This document shows, one piece after another, positions 33,602 through 43,643 of a DNA stretch of 51,110 nt. The DNA is taken from positions 1 to 51,110 of the forward strand of contig JAFUPM010000052.1 in the NCBI GenBank assembly GCA_017481225.1, given 5' to 3'. Source of the stretch: Clostridia bacterium. GTDB taxonomy: Bacteria; Bacillota; Clostridia; Oscillospirales; CAG-272. The translations under genes were made by a program, and so were the position numbers. Numbering within the stretch: position 1 is the first letter of the stretch; every line of letters begins with the position of its first letter. Under the pieces are notes generated by a model. The model was not told the origin of the DNA and made no database searches. It saw only the letters and a program-made list of their open reading frames with translations.

Positions 33602-34312
33602 CTAAATATCACAAAGTTCAAGCTCCGCCTCGGAGTTAACTCTGCCGTCCTCAAGGAGCGTGCGGAAATAGTAGCCGCCACCAACCTCCGCCCGAAGAAC
33701 TCTCAGCCTCTCGCCAAGCCTTGCCTCGTTAAGGTAATTTATGCTTATGCTCCTTATCATTTTTCCCTCGAGAGGAAGGAAGGTTGAATATATATCGGGG
33801 TATTTCGTATTGTTCATATGCCTGTTTCTGTCTATCTCGCCGTAATGAACCGTATATTTTCCCACCTCTGTCAAGCTCGAGGGAAGCTTCATTCGTCCAA
33901 GCTCTAACGAAAGCGGCGGCAGGGTAGGAAGCCCAAGCTCAAAGTCATTGACTCTGACAAGCCCGTGAGTGTCGGTATCAACAAGAGCCCAGAGCGACAC
34001 AGCCCTTGCGACAGTCTCTCCGTCCTGCTCCAGGGCATAACAGCGCAAAAAGCTGAACCCACGGCTCTCGCAGGGGAAGGTTACCGCCGTAACAGGCGTA
34101 TCGGAGCGCAAGGGCTTTGAAAGCTCCAGCTTAATTCGTGAGAGTATAAAGGCGCGTTTTCTGCCGTAAAGCTCGTCGTAAGACATTCCGTTCTCGCATA
34201 GCTGAGCCTCGGCGGCGCTCTGCAGGTATCTCAGAACGGAGGAGGTTCTCGCTATTCCGTTATAATCCACGTCGTGTACGTTCACCGACGTCTTATTTCT
34301 GTATTCGTACAT
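33602..34312 (-). CDS. Acyl-ACP thioesterase
   Basis: A 236-residue double hot-dog protein of the bacterial FatA/FatB-like acyl-ACP thioesterase family, which releases fatty acids from ACP. The first hot-dog begins NKTSVNVHDVDYNGIARTSSVLRYLQ and contains FILSRIKLELSKPL; the second contains the active-site YGEIDRNRHMNNTKYPDI, with the conserved N-x-H motif, and SISINYLNEA. Start at ATG 34312, nine bases after GGAG; the alternative TTG at 34327 overlaps that site. Confidence 0.92.
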   Translation of the reverse strand: MYEYRNKTSVNVHDVDYNGIARTSSVLRYLQSAAEAQLCENGMSYDELYGRKRAFILSRIKLELSKPLRSDTPVTAVTFPCESRGFSFLRCYALEQDGETVARAVSLWALVDTDTHGLVRVNDFELGLPTLPPLSLELGRMKLPSSLTEVGKYTVHYGEIDRNRHMNNTKYPDIYSTFLPLEGKMIRSISINYLNEARLGERLRVLRAEVGGGYYFRTLLEDGRVNSEAELELCDI

Positions 34313-34415
34313 ATTCCTAGGCTCCAAAAAATATTTTCAACTATATCTTACACCCGAACGGGCATTTTGTCAAATCAATAATTCGTGAATTTTCGGTGAA
34401 ATAATTTCTTCCTTA

Positions 34416-34444
34416 TTGAAACCGCGCATTTTCCGTGATAAAAT
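34416..34444 (+). promoter_or_regulatory. Promoter of trxA and the FTR-like gene
   Basis: TTGAAA (34416-34421), 17 bases, TAAAAT (34439-34444). Confidence 0.65.
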
Positions 34445-34480
34445 GAGGTAAACTAGATTTGAAAAATCGGGAGGTATAAT

Positions 34481-34792
34481 ATGACAGAGCTTACCGCTGC
34501 TAATTTTAAATCCGAGGTAGAGGAGTACGAGGGCCTTGTTGTTATCGACCTTTGGGCTGAGTGGTGCGGTCCCTGCCGTATGCTCGCTCCTACCATAGAC
34601 GAGCTTGAGAAGGAGAACCCCGACGTTAAGTTTGCGAAAATTAACGTTGATAACGAGCGCGAGCTTGCTATGGCATTCAAGGTGCAGAGCATTCCCACCG
34701 TCGCATTCGTAAAGGATAATACTCTTCTCGACCTTTCCGTCGGCTACGTTCCGAAGGAGAAGCTCGCGGGTATGATAGGTAATTACAAATGA
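34481..34792 (+). CDS. trxA: Thioredoxin
   Basis: A 103-residue thioredoxin with the active site WAEWCGPCRMLAPT and the cis-Pro stretch VQSIPTVAFVKD. It is the general disulfide reductant of the cytoplasm. The gene overlaps the next one, a ferredoxin:thioredoxin-reductase-like subunit, by four bases (ATGA). This implies that this thioredoxin is reduced by that partner. GGGAGG precedes the ATG. Confidence 0.97.
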   Translation: MTELTAANFKSEVEEYEGLVVIDLWAEWCGPCRMLAPTIDELEKENPDVKFAKINVDNERELAMAFKVQSIPTVAFVKDNTLLDLSVGYVPKEKLAGMIGNYK

Positions 34793-34986
34793 AGGTAAGG
34801 CTTAACGAAAACCGCGAGGTAGTAGACTCAATAAAGGAAGGACTTCGCCGCACGGGGGGATATTGCCCCTGCCGTCTTGAGAGGACGGAGGAGAATAAAT
34901 GTATGTGCCGCGAGTTCAAGGAGCAGATAGCCGACGAAAACTTCGAGGGCTATTGCCACTGTATGCTCTACTACAAGGAGAAATAA
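34789..34986 (+). CDS. Very small ferredoxin:thioredoxin reductase catalytic-subunit-like protein
   Basis: A 65-residue protein. Six cysteines in three CxC pairs are visible: CPC at 26-28, CMC at 38-40 and CHC at 56-58. The catalytic beta subunit of ferredoxin:thioredoxin reductase has CPC-x16-CPC-x8-CHC, where four Cys hold a [4Fe-4S] cluster and two form the redox disulfide. Here the spacings are 9 and 15, and the protein is about 50 residues shorter than plant or cyanobacterial forms. Overlap with trxA supports a thioredoxin-reducing role. No variable (alpha) subunit is adjacent. Confidence 0.82.
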   Translation: MKVRLNENREVVDSIKEGLRRTGGYCPCRLERTEENKCMCREFKEQIADENFEGYCHCMLYYKEK

Positions 34987-34990
34987 TCAC

Positions 34991-35024
34991 AAATCCGTAT
35001 CTCACAGCGAGGTACGGATTTTTT
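34991..35024 (+). terminator. Terminator after the trxA operon
   Basis: AAATCCGTA-T-CTC pairs with GAG-G-TACGGATTT over a five-base loop, then a run of T. Confidence 0.85.
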
Positions 35025-35108
35025 GTTATATCTTCGAGAGCTTTACGGAATAAAGAAATAACCCCTCGTAAGCTGTCGCACCCTGCGATATCTTAACCCC
35101 TCCGAGCC

Positions 35109-35137
35109 TTGAGAAATCTGCGCTTTAATGGTATAAT
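35109..35137 (+). promoter_or_regulatory. Promoter of the surface protein gene
   Basis: TTGAGA (35109-35114), 17 bases, TATAAT (35132-35137) with TGG extended -10. Confidence 0.7.
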
Positions 35138-38100
35138 CAATTGGTAAATAATGGCAAACGCGAGGTTTCTTCAATGAAAAAGCTACTTACAGCAACCCTG
35201 TTTTTTATTCTCCTTCTCACCCCGACGGCAGCCGCTCCACGCGCCTCAGATGACGCCCCGACAGCAGCCGACCCACGCGCTGCTGTGTGCGCCCCGTCGG
35301 ATATCGCACCTACAACTGTGGTCACGACGGACACCCCATTCGTACAATCTGCAACTGACACCGCAACCGTTACTTGCGCCGCAGTCGCACCCCTTCTGCA
35401 CCCAATAGCCGAAACCAAAGAGGACAGCTCAACGGAAAAAAGCCTCGGGCAGTACGTACTGACGGGCAGTAACGGCATCTACACTCTGACCCTTCATTCC
35501 TCGGGCGGCTCCACCTACGTAGCCTCGGGAAAAATCAGCGAGCTGCTTTCGCTCACCTCGGGCAACGTAGCCTTCGATAGCGTTACAACCGACGAGCGCA
35601 TAGAGCTTACGGAGGGCAGCTACTCATTTTCGGGTAGCCTGACGAGCCGCGGAGCCATAACAGTTTCTTCGGGTGCTGATCTCACTCTCTCTCAGCTCAC
35701 CCTCACCCTCACGGACAGCGCCACCGTTCTCGTCAAGGGCGGCGAGCTTACGGTTGAAGCTTCAACGGTACGGTCCGACGGAGCAGCCATAACTCTTAAC
35801 TATCTTCCCACCTCTCGACTTACCCTTGCCTCAGGCGAGGTTTGCTCTCTCGGTACAGCTCCTGCCTTGGAAATTCTCACGGGTAGCGCAACACTCAATG
35901 GCGGTACGCTTTCAAGTAACGGCACAGCGGCTGTAAGCAACTGCTCCCAGCTGACCCTCTCGGGCGCCCCGAAGCTCCTATCAACAAAATACGGCGTGAT
36001 TACCGAAAGACCTATACTTCTCTCTGACCCCGACGGAAGCTACAGCGGAGAAAAGCTTGAAGTAGCCTACAGGGGAGAGCTGACGCAGGGAACTATGACC
36101 GAGCTATTCTACGGTGCGAGTGCCTTCCATACCGAGCTGATAACCCTATACGACATCGAGGGCAGGGAATTCGCCTTAACCTATTTTGACGGCTACGAGG
36201 GCTCATACGAGGAGAATTTTCTCGCAGTATATCTTCCCTACACAGTACGCCTCTATTCCGGGAACGGACTTATATCAACGCAACAAAGGCTGTCGGGAGA
36301 GGCTGTAAAGCTCCCGGAGCCCGAGGACAAGCTTGGCTACGTCCACACGGGCTGGTTTCTTGACGGGGAGGGCAAGCACCCCTACCCGACGGAAGAGAAG
36401 ATATACTCCGACACCGATATATACTCCCTCTACAGCTTGAAGGCTCCCGAGTTTTCCGTAAATACCTTCCGTAAAACCTACTCCCAAAGACCCTACACCG
36501 TAACCTTTGCAAGGCTTGAACACCCCCTTGACTCCCTTGGCGGCAGCTATGAGCTTGTATGGTATAAGGACGGTGCAGAGGTCGCTCGCGGCAGAGAGCT
36601 TACCGTCAAGGACGTAGCGGACAGCGGCGGCTACTCCTGCGTTATTACCTATCGCTACTCTACCGACTCAGTAACCGTTACCGCCGACGGCATAACCGTT
36701 GCTATAGAAAAGGCAACAGTACCCCTACCCAAAATAGAACCGATATATTATGACGGCACCTACAAAACGCCGAAAATACCCGAAAGCGAGCTATATACAG
36801 TAACCCTTCCTACAGAAAAGGACGCAGGCAGCTATCCCGTAATCTTTACTCTTACAAGCCCCTAAAATTACCGATTTGCAGAAAGCGAAGGAGATAGGGC
36901 AAGCATAGACCTTGTGATACTCCCCGCAAGCAACGAATGGACGAAGCTTCTCTCAGTTTACGATACTTATTTTGGGGCAGAGCTTGAAATATCCGCCTCG
37001 TCTCTTTTCGGCAACGTGCGCTTTGAATTCTCCGAAAACGGCGAAGAGTGGAGAGGTGAGCTGCCCGACTCCCACGGCGAATATCTGGTCCGCGCCGTAG
37101 TAGACGGAAGCGCAAATTACACCTCTCTGATATCCGAGCCGAAGCCCCTTACTCTTCTTCCCGACACCGTCCGCACACTCATAGTTCAAACCCAAGGAGC
37201 CAACACCTCCTACCGCGCCTTCGAGCTTTTTATTCCCGATGGCGTAACCCTTCGCGCGGAGTATTACAGCGGCAGGGTTGATACTCTTGACTCCTCCGCC
37301 TTTACTATAGGGTATCAGCAGGGCGACAGCTTCAGATACGGCGACAATGCCGTAGTCTTATCCTTCGGCGGCGCGTCTTGCTCCCTCCCTGTTGACGTCC
37401 AAAGAGCGAGGTATGACCTCTCCGCCATTTTCTTTGCCGATTGCGAGAGCATTTACTCCGATAGCTTTCAGTCTATCCCAAGACCCGATGTATCACTGGT
37501 CGGCAAGGACGGAATACCCCTTATCTTCACCGTGACGGGAGGCGGCAGCTCTGTCGGAGAGTATACCGTAACCCTTAGCTTCACCACCGACAGCCTGAAC
37601 TACGAGAAGCCCTCGGATATGGTTGCGAAACTTACCATTATTCCGTATACGGCAGAAATAACTTGGCAGAATACACAATTTGTATATGACGGAACCGCAA
37701 AAATTCCCACACCGACCTACGTTGACGTCCACGGTGTAACCCGTAGTGCAAAGGTACTTGGCGCAAAGGTTTTTGCAGGAGGCGACTATACTGCCACAGC
37801 ATATCTTGACGACCCGAACTACACCCTCCTTAATACAGAAGCTTCATTTTCCATTGACCGCGCCCGCTATGACCTTTCGTCTGTCAAGTGGTCCAGGGAT
37901 AGCTTCGTCTATAGCGGAGAGGAGTATTCCGTTACCATGTCCGGCTTGCCCGACGGTGTCACCCTCGTGGGCTATACCGACGCCTCTGCCACTCTTGCAG
38001 GCAGCTATACCGCCAGAGCCACCCTCGCCTTTGACGAGAAGAATTATTATCCTCCCGAGCCCCCAGAGCATACCTGGATAATAGAGAAGGCAAGCTACAG

Positions 38101-39976
38101 CCTCGATAATATTTCCTTTAACTCCCTAAGCGTTATTTACGACGGACAAGCCCACCATCCAACCCTCCTTGGCGAGCTTCCCACAGGAGCCGACGGCATA
38201 CCTCTCACCTATAGCCTGTCCGAGGGCGCCACCCACGTAAGTGACGGCGCGCACACCGTTACTTTAACCTTCCACACCGAGAGCGAAAACTACCTTACCC
38301 CAAGCCCCCTCACAGCCACCGTAACCGTACTTCCTCTCGGTATATACGTCAGCTGGAGCAGCGATACTCTCGTGTATTCGGGTAGCTATCTTTGCCCCAC
38401 GCCCACCTCGGAGCTTGCCGCCATTTCCGTCAGCGGAGGAGCCGTTGACTCGGGGGACTACGTCGCCGTGGCAGAGTCCGAAAACACGGACTTTTGCGTT
38501 ATTAACGCGGAATACTCTTATAGAATAGAGAAGGCGCAGAACGCCTGGCATAAACCCCTTTATATTAAGGATATCTATTCAAGCGGTGCGCTCTTGCCAA
38601 CAGCGGAGCCCGTCTATGGCAGCTTTTCCGTTGTCTATTATTCCGACCCCGAGTGTACGGAGCCAATCCCCGAGCCCACCGAGGCAGGAATATACTATGC
38701 ACGCGCCTACGTTCCCGAGAGCCGAAATTACCTCGCCCTATCCTCTCACACGGTAAGCTTTGAAATTTTCGAGGTTCTCCCCATATCCTTAAGTGCCCGT
38801 GTTACCGCAAATAAGCTCGTAGCCTTCGAGACTCTCGGCGCCCATAATCTCTCTGCTACGGTCGGCTATAACGACGGCACTTTTTATGAGCCTTCGCCCG
38901 ACGAGCTTAAAATAATCTACAGCACCGAAGGCTCCCTTCGCCGCGGTGACAGCTTCGTCACACTACTTTACGGCGAGCTTTCCTTTATACTCCCCGTCAG
39001 CGTAGACTATGCCGACTACGACCTCTCGGGCGTTATTTGGGAGGACACTGTCACCTACTTTGACGGAACGCCGAAGGCTCCGCGCCTTTCGGGACTTCCC
39101 GAGGGCATCACACTTTTAGGCTATACCAAAGAGCCCACCGCCGCAGGCGAATACACCGTAGGTGCAAGCCTTTCCTACGATAGCGAAAACTACAATGCGC
39201 CCGAAATTCCCCCCTGCCTGTTTACTGTAAAAAGGTGCGTTGTCAATATTCCCGTAGTACCCTCGGCAGAGTATTCGAAAAAGCCCTATATCCCCGCAAC
39301 CTACTCACCTCTTTATACCTTCACAGAGCTTGAGCCTCACACCGATGCAGGGGAATATACCCTGAAGGCTGTCCTCATTGACAAGGAAAACTATGTTTTC
39401 GAGTCGGGAGAGGAGGAGTGCCTTGTAAGCTACAGAATACTGCCTCGCACAGCAGAGGTGAAAATTCTCGACTACGAGCTTTTCCTGTTTGAGAGCATAG
39501 GCAGCTGCAGCTACGTAATAGCCGACGGCGACGTAATAGCGGGAGACAATCTCTCCCTAGCACAGTACCTTGAGGGTGAGAAAATTTACCTTCGCTCAAA
39601 TAACCCGAACTACTCATTAAAGGTATCTCCGGGCAAGGTGGTTCGCCTGGGCTACCCCTCGCCAAAGCTTGCCTCGTGGCTGACTATCGGCTTTATCTTC
39701 CTTTTGGCAATAGGGCTTCTCGCTTTCGTAATATACCTAGAAAGAGAGCGAATACTTGACACCGTAGCCATAGCGCGCTACAAGCTTAAGCTTGCTAAGG
39801 ACACTCGCTCCAAACGCTCCGTCGATAACTTTGGCGAGCAAGACACCTCGGGTGTAAAGCCCAAAGGATATGATTTTATAGATACCGCCCCCACGCCCGA
39901 GGAGTCGGAGCTTTTCAGGGAATATACCGAGGGCGCAGACGGTGAGTCTGACGAGCCGTACCTCACGGTAGACGAC

Positions 39977-40132
39977 CCCTATACCGACACCGACGAGCCC
40001 GATATCGCCATAGACCCCTATCCCGACACCGACGAGCCCAATATCGCCATAGAACATTATCCCGAAACAAACGAGCCTTATATCGCCTTAGAGCGCACTC
40101 CCGACACCGAAAAAGCCGATATTACCGCAGAC
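39977..40132 (+). repeat. 39-bp coding tandem repeat, four copies
   Basis: Encodes four 13-residue units such as PYTDTDEPDIAID and PYPDTDEPNIAIE in the acidic cytoplasmic linker of the surface protein. The last copy is degenerate. Confidence 0.8.
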
Positions 40133-40243
40133 GAGCCAAGCCTCGATAAGGGAAAAACTCACCCTTCGGCAGATAAGTCCGCACTCGGCCCTGAGAGCAG
40201 CACCGAAGCGGTGGGTGACCGCGAGGGCATAACCCTCACAGCC

Positions 40244-40618
40244 GACCTCTCGGTTATCGAGGGGATTGACGTGGAGCGCGCCGATGAGCTTATCACCGAC
40301 TCGCTTGCCAAGGACCTTGTGAAGCGCTCGAGAGAGGCAGTATACACCGACGGAGACGGGAAGGGAATAATCAACGTAGACACTCTCAGCGCCGCCTTCG
40401 CCGCGGGTGACAGAGTTGACGTAAATATCCTTAAGCAAAAGAGCCTGATACCCTACGATACAGCCTACCTTAAGGTGCTGGCAAGAGGCGTAATAGATAA
40501 GCCTCTATCCGTCTATGCCAACGATTTCAGCCTCGCCGCAGTAAAGATGATAGCCCTCACAGGCGGCGAAGCCGTCCGCGTCGTCACCTTGAAGCGCAAG
40601 GATAGCGGAAAAGAGCAG
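40244..40618 (+). other. uL15 (ribosomal protein L15)-like domain at the surface protein C-terminus
   Basis: Final 125 residues of the surface protein. The segments GIINVDTLSAAFAAGDRVDV, LKVLARGVIDKPLSVYAND and FSLAAVKMIALTGGEAVRV follow the layout of the C-terminal globular domain of ribosomal protein uL15. It comes after the membrane helix, so it should be in the cytoplasm. Confidence 0.75.
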
Positions 40619-40711
40619 TAATTTCAAACCCAAATTTCCAATTAAAGTACGTATAGGGCAGAATTCGAAGCTCAAAGCATTTCACGGATTTATAGATTTT
40701 AAAGAAAAGTA

Positions 40712-40740
40712 TTGAAAAATTTAAAAACTTGTGATACAAT
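40712..40740 (+). promoter_or_regulatory. Promoter of the ECF S-component gene
   Basis: TTGAAA (40712-40717), 17 bases, TACAAT (40735-40740). Confidence 0.7.
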
Positions 40741-40771
40741 GTAGTAAACCCGAGGGAAACCTCGGGACTAC
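40741..40771 (+). promoter_or_regulatory. Leader hairpin with GAAA tetraloop
   Basis: CCCGAGG-gaaa-CCTCGGG (40749-40766), flanked by GTAGT (40741-40745) and ACTAC (40767-40771) that can pair around a three-base bulge. It lies at the expected 5' end of the transcript; too short for a known vitamin riboswitch. Confidence 0.5.
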
Positions 40772-40794
40772 AAACAAAACAAGAGGCGACTTCA

Positions 40795-41346
40795 ATGAAA
40801 ACTCAGCAAACGTCTAAACTCAACTTAAGAAAGCTTATTTATCTCGCTATTTTCACGGCTCTGGTTGTGGTAGTGCAGTTCATACCAATCAGGTTTGGCA
40901 CCTTTGAGCTTGCCCTTTCAGTACCGATTATCGTAATAGGTGCGGCGCTTTGCGGCTCCTTGCCCGGAGCTTGGCTTGGCTTTGTGTTCAGCTTCGTCGT
41001 ACTGCTCCTCCCGGGTACTGCGGCATACCTCAGCTTTAATCTGTTCGGCACTATAGTTACAGTTTTGCTCAAGGGAACCCTGGCAGGCTTTGTTGCAGGA
41101 GTTGTTTACAACGCGTTGCTCCGCTTCAACAGATATCTTGCCTGTCTTGTATCGGCAGTTGCTGCCACACTTGTGAATACCTCCGTATTCCTTATTGGCT
41201 CCTTGCTATTCTTCGAGAGCGATATTGCTACGGTGGTCGGAGTGCTTATCAGCTTGAACTTCGTAATTGAGCTTATAGTAAACGTTGTCCTCGTTCCCAC
41301 AATCTACCGCATTATCGAGGTAGGCAAAAGCAAATTCAAAATCTAA
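40795..41346 (+). CDS. ECF transporter S component
   Basis: A 183-residue membrane protein with about six helices. LIYLAIFTALVVVVQFIPIR near the N-terminus carries the usual EcfT-contact region of S components. The short Ala/Gly-rich helices and the loops PIRFGTFELALSVPIIVIG and GSLPGAWLGF resemble substrate-binding subunits for vitamins. The vitamin cannot be told. It would use a shared EcfA/A'/T module encoded elsewhere. Start ATG 40795 with AAGAGGCG upstream. Confidence 0.85.
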   Translation: MKTQQTSKLNLRKLIYLAIFTALVVVVQFIPIRFGTFELALSVPIIVIGAALCGSLPGAWLGFVFSFVVLLLPGTAAYLSFNLFGTIVTVLLKGTLAGFVAGVVYNALLRFNRYLACLVSAVAATLVNTSVFLIGSLLFFESDIATVVGVLISLNFVIELIVNVVLVPTIYRIIEVGKSKFKI

Positions 41347-41351
41347 ACCAA

Positions 41352-41380
41352 AAGGGCTGTTCCAATAGGTATCAGCCCTT
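41352..41380 (+). terminator. Hairpin between the ECF gene and the pseudouridine synthase gene
   Basis: AAGGGCTG/CAGCCCTT with a 13-base loop. The T tract is weak, so read-through into the next gene is likely. Confidence 0.5.
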
Positions 41381-41407
41381 AACTTATACAGAAAAGGGAG
41401 AAAAAGC

Positions 41408-42088
41408 GTGAAAATACTCTACAAAAGTAAAAATACCGTCGTAGTATATAAGCCCGAGGGCATATCCTCCCAGCCCGATGCAACTCTTGGAGACGACGCT
41501 CTTACCCTGACCTCAAAGCAGCTTAGGGAGGAGGGGGAAAGAGACAGTCTGTATCCCGTCCATAGGCTCGACAAGGTAGTCGGCGGACTTCTCGTTTTTG
41601 CGCGGAACAAATCCACCGCTCAGGCTATTTCGGCTATAATATCGGGCGAGGGAATAGCCAAGGAATATCTGGCAGTAACCGACGGCATACCCGAGTGCGG
41701 AGTACTCACAGACTATCTCTTTAAGGATACAAGGCAGAATAAAGCCATAGTCACCGCGAAAGAAAAAGAGGGCGCAAAGCTTGCAAGGCTTACCGCCTCG
41801 CCTATGGAGGTAATAGATACCCCAAAGGGGAAGAAAGCTCTCCTTCGCATAAAGCTTGATACGGGCAGATTTCACCAAATCCGCGCCCAACTTTCCTCTC
41901 ACGGCGCACCAATAACGGGAGACTCGAAATACGGCAGCCGCGACTACAAAACCCGTACACCCGCCCTCGCCTCGGTACGCCTCTCCTTTACTCTCGGCTC
42001 TGAAACGGTAGACGTCACCTGTCCCCCCGACACAGAAAAATACCCTTGGAACCTATTTTCTGCCGAGAATTATATATCTAAAACTTAA
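41408..42088 (+). CDS. RluA-family RNA pseudouridine synthase
   Basis: A 226-residue RluA-type enzyme that converts uridine to pseudouridine in rRNA or tRNA. Catalytic Asp in the motif PVHRLDKVVGGLLVFAR; other blocks are VVVYKPEGISSQPD, IAKEYLAVTDG and GRFHQIRAQLSSHGAPITGD. It lacks an S4 domain. Starts with GTG at 41408, with GGGAG eight bases upstream. The target site is unknown. Confidence 0.93.
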   Translation: MKILYKSKNTVVVYKPEGISSQPDATLGDDALTLTSKQLREEGERDSLYPVHRLDKVVGGLLVFARNKSTAQAISAIISGEGIAKEYLAVTDGIPECGVLTDYLFKDTRQNKAIVTAKEKEGAKLARLTASPMEVIDTPKGKKALLRIKLDTGRFHQIRAQLSSHGAPITGDSKYGSRDYKTRTPALASVRLSFTLGSETVDVTCPPDTEKYPWNLFSAENYISKT

Positions 42089-42207
42089 TAAAAGCACCCA
42101 TTTTATTGAACACACAGCAAATAAATTCAAAACACAAAACGGCGTAAGCCGTCAACATAACCAAAAGCGAATTTTATAAAAGCTACACTCAAGAAAAGAG
42201 AAATGAT

Positions 42208-43350
42208 ATGACAGAGAAGCTCTATTACAAAGATGCATACATACGGGAGTTTACAGCCACGGTAATATCCTCAACCGAATGTGACGGCGGCTACGATACA
42301 GTCCTTGACAGAACCGCCTTTTTCCCCGAGGAGGGAGGGCAGAGCTGTGACAGAGGTATTATAGGAGCTGCCTCGGTAAGCTACGTTTACGAGCGCGACG
42401 GCGTGGTTCACCATATAACCGACGAGCCTCTGACCTTGGGCAAGGTCTCTTGCGCCCTTGACTTTGAGAGCCGCTTTGATAAAATGCAGTGTCACACCGC
42501 CGAGCATATCCTCTGCGGTATTATACATAAACGCCACGGACTTGAAAACGTAGGCTTTCATATCGGTGACGACGAGGTCACCTTCGACGTAAGCTCCCCC
42601 TTAAGCCGAGAGGAGCTTCTGGCTGTGGAAGATATAGCAAACGAGGTAGTATTCCGCAACCTGGAGGTTGAGACCTTCTTCCCAACACCCGAAGAGCTTC
42701 CCGCCCTAAACTACCGAGCAAAGCTTGAGCTTACCGAGGGCGTCCGCCTTGTCAAGGTAGGTGACGTTGACCTTTGCGCCTGCTGCGCTCCCCACGTTTC
42801 GCGCACGGGCGAGATAGGACTTATCAAAATTCTCGAGGTAATGAACCACAGAGGCGGTATGAGAATATGGATGGTTGCTGGCAAGCGCGCCCTTACCGAC
42901 TATCGTATAAAGTACGATAATATTCGCCGTATCTCGGCTATACTCTCCATACCCCAGCACGAAACGGCGAAGGCTCTCACCGAGTACGTCTCGGCAACCG
43001 AGGAGCTGAAGGCTCAGCTCAAAGCCACCCGCCGCGCCCTTGCCGAGTCAAAGGCAGACACCGTCACCCTAACCGACGGCAACGCGGTATTCCTATTCCC
43101 CGACTTTGGCACAGAGGAGCTTCGCTCCTTTGTGAACGCCGCCTTACCGAAGGTGTCGGGAATACTCGTTGCCCTCTCGGGTAGGGACGGGGACTACAAA
43201 TACCTTATAGCCTCAAACAGCGTAAATCTCACAGCAGAAATAAAGAATATAAATCAAGCCCTCCTTGGCAGAGGCGGCGGCAAGCCGAACGCCGTCCAGG
43301 GCTCCTTCGCCTCAACCCTCACCGATATCCGCGCTTACTTCAACGTCTGA
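42208..43350 (+). CDS. AlaX-like alanyl-tRNA editing protein
   Basis: A 380-residue homologue of the editing half of alanyl-tRNA synthetase, which removes Ser or Gly wrongly attached to tRNA-Ala. Zinc/editing motifs: QCHTAEHILCGII (HxxxH) and DLCACCAPHVSRTGEIGLIKI (CxxxH). Blocks AFFPEEGGQSCDRG and MRIWMVAGKRAL are family-typical. A coiled-coil (about 265-290) and a DHHA1-like end (LGRGGGKPNAVQGSF) make it a long AlaX, rather than the 210-residue short form. The Shine-Dalgarno is weak. Confidence 0.9.
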   Translation: MTEKLYYKDAYIREFTATVISSTECDGGYDTVLDRTAFFPEEGGQSCDRGIIGAASVSYVYERDGVVHHITDEPLTLGKVSCALDFESRFDKMQCHTAEHILCGIIHKRHGLENVGFHIGDDEVTFDVSSPLSREELLAVEDIANEVVFRNLEVETFFPTPEELPALNYRAKLELTEGVRLVKVGDVDLCACCAPHVSRTGEIGLIKILEVMNHRGGMRIWMVAGKRALTDYRIKYDNIRRISAILSIPQHETAKALTEYVSATEELKAQLKATRRALAESKADTVTLTDGNAVFLFPDFGTEELRSFVNAALPKVSGILVALSGRDGDYKYLIASNSVNLTAEIKNINQALLGRGGGKPNAVQGSFASTLTDIRAYFNV

Positions 43351-43643
43351 GTATAATTCTTTTATTTAGAAGAATGGCAATGAAAATTATCATTCTCTCT
43401 GTATGCCTTATAACTGAAACTTGCGGTACAGTATGCGATTTTCCTACCTCGGAAGCCGAACAAATTAGGAAGATGTATTCATATTTTGGCTTAATATCAA
43501 CAATTGTTTACATAATAAAGACTAAATGTATAGAAACCCGATGAATCAACCTAAAGTTGCGCAATAGTTGGTGGATTTTTCTCTTTTTACGTGCTATAAT
43601 TCGGTTGAAAAATAAGCCTTGTCAAAGCCGAAGGGAGTACAAA
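43351..43643. other. 293-base intergenic region
   Basis: It holds the extended -10 promoter of the following regulator gene near its right end and an A/T-rich stretch. No credible gene or clear repeat was seen. Confidence 0.5.
43592..43600 (+). promoter_or_regulatory. Extended -10 of the XRE regulator gene
   Basis: TGCTATAAT, a perfect -10 with TGn. The -35 region is poor. Confidence 0.6.

Larger units (their letters stand above)
35174..40621 (+). pseudogene. MBG-repeat surface protein with uL15-like cytoplasmic tail, split by in-frame TAA
   Basis: One frame of 1815 codons with TAA at codon 564 (36863-36865). Order: signal peptide (MKKLLTATLFFILLLTPTAAA); a beta-solenoid-like region (about 110-290); an InlB/Flg_new-type repeat (about 355-430, YVHTGWFLDGEGKHPYPTEE); an Ig-like segment; about eight MBG-type repeats with FVYDGTAK, FVYSGEE, VIYDGQAHHP and TYFDGTPKAP; one transmembrane helix (about 39671-39741); a cytoplasmic basic then acidic linker with four 13-residue repeats; and a C-terminal uL15-like domain. 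If the stop is real, the secreted first part loses its anchor and the rest needs a restart, for example GTG 36914. Start ATG 35174 follows GAGG. Confidence 0.85.

Noticed and set aside
43370..43412. Fur-box-like AATGAAAATTATCATT
   Set aside because: One half-site matches poorly (about 4 of 7), there is no promoter close by and no iron gene downstream.
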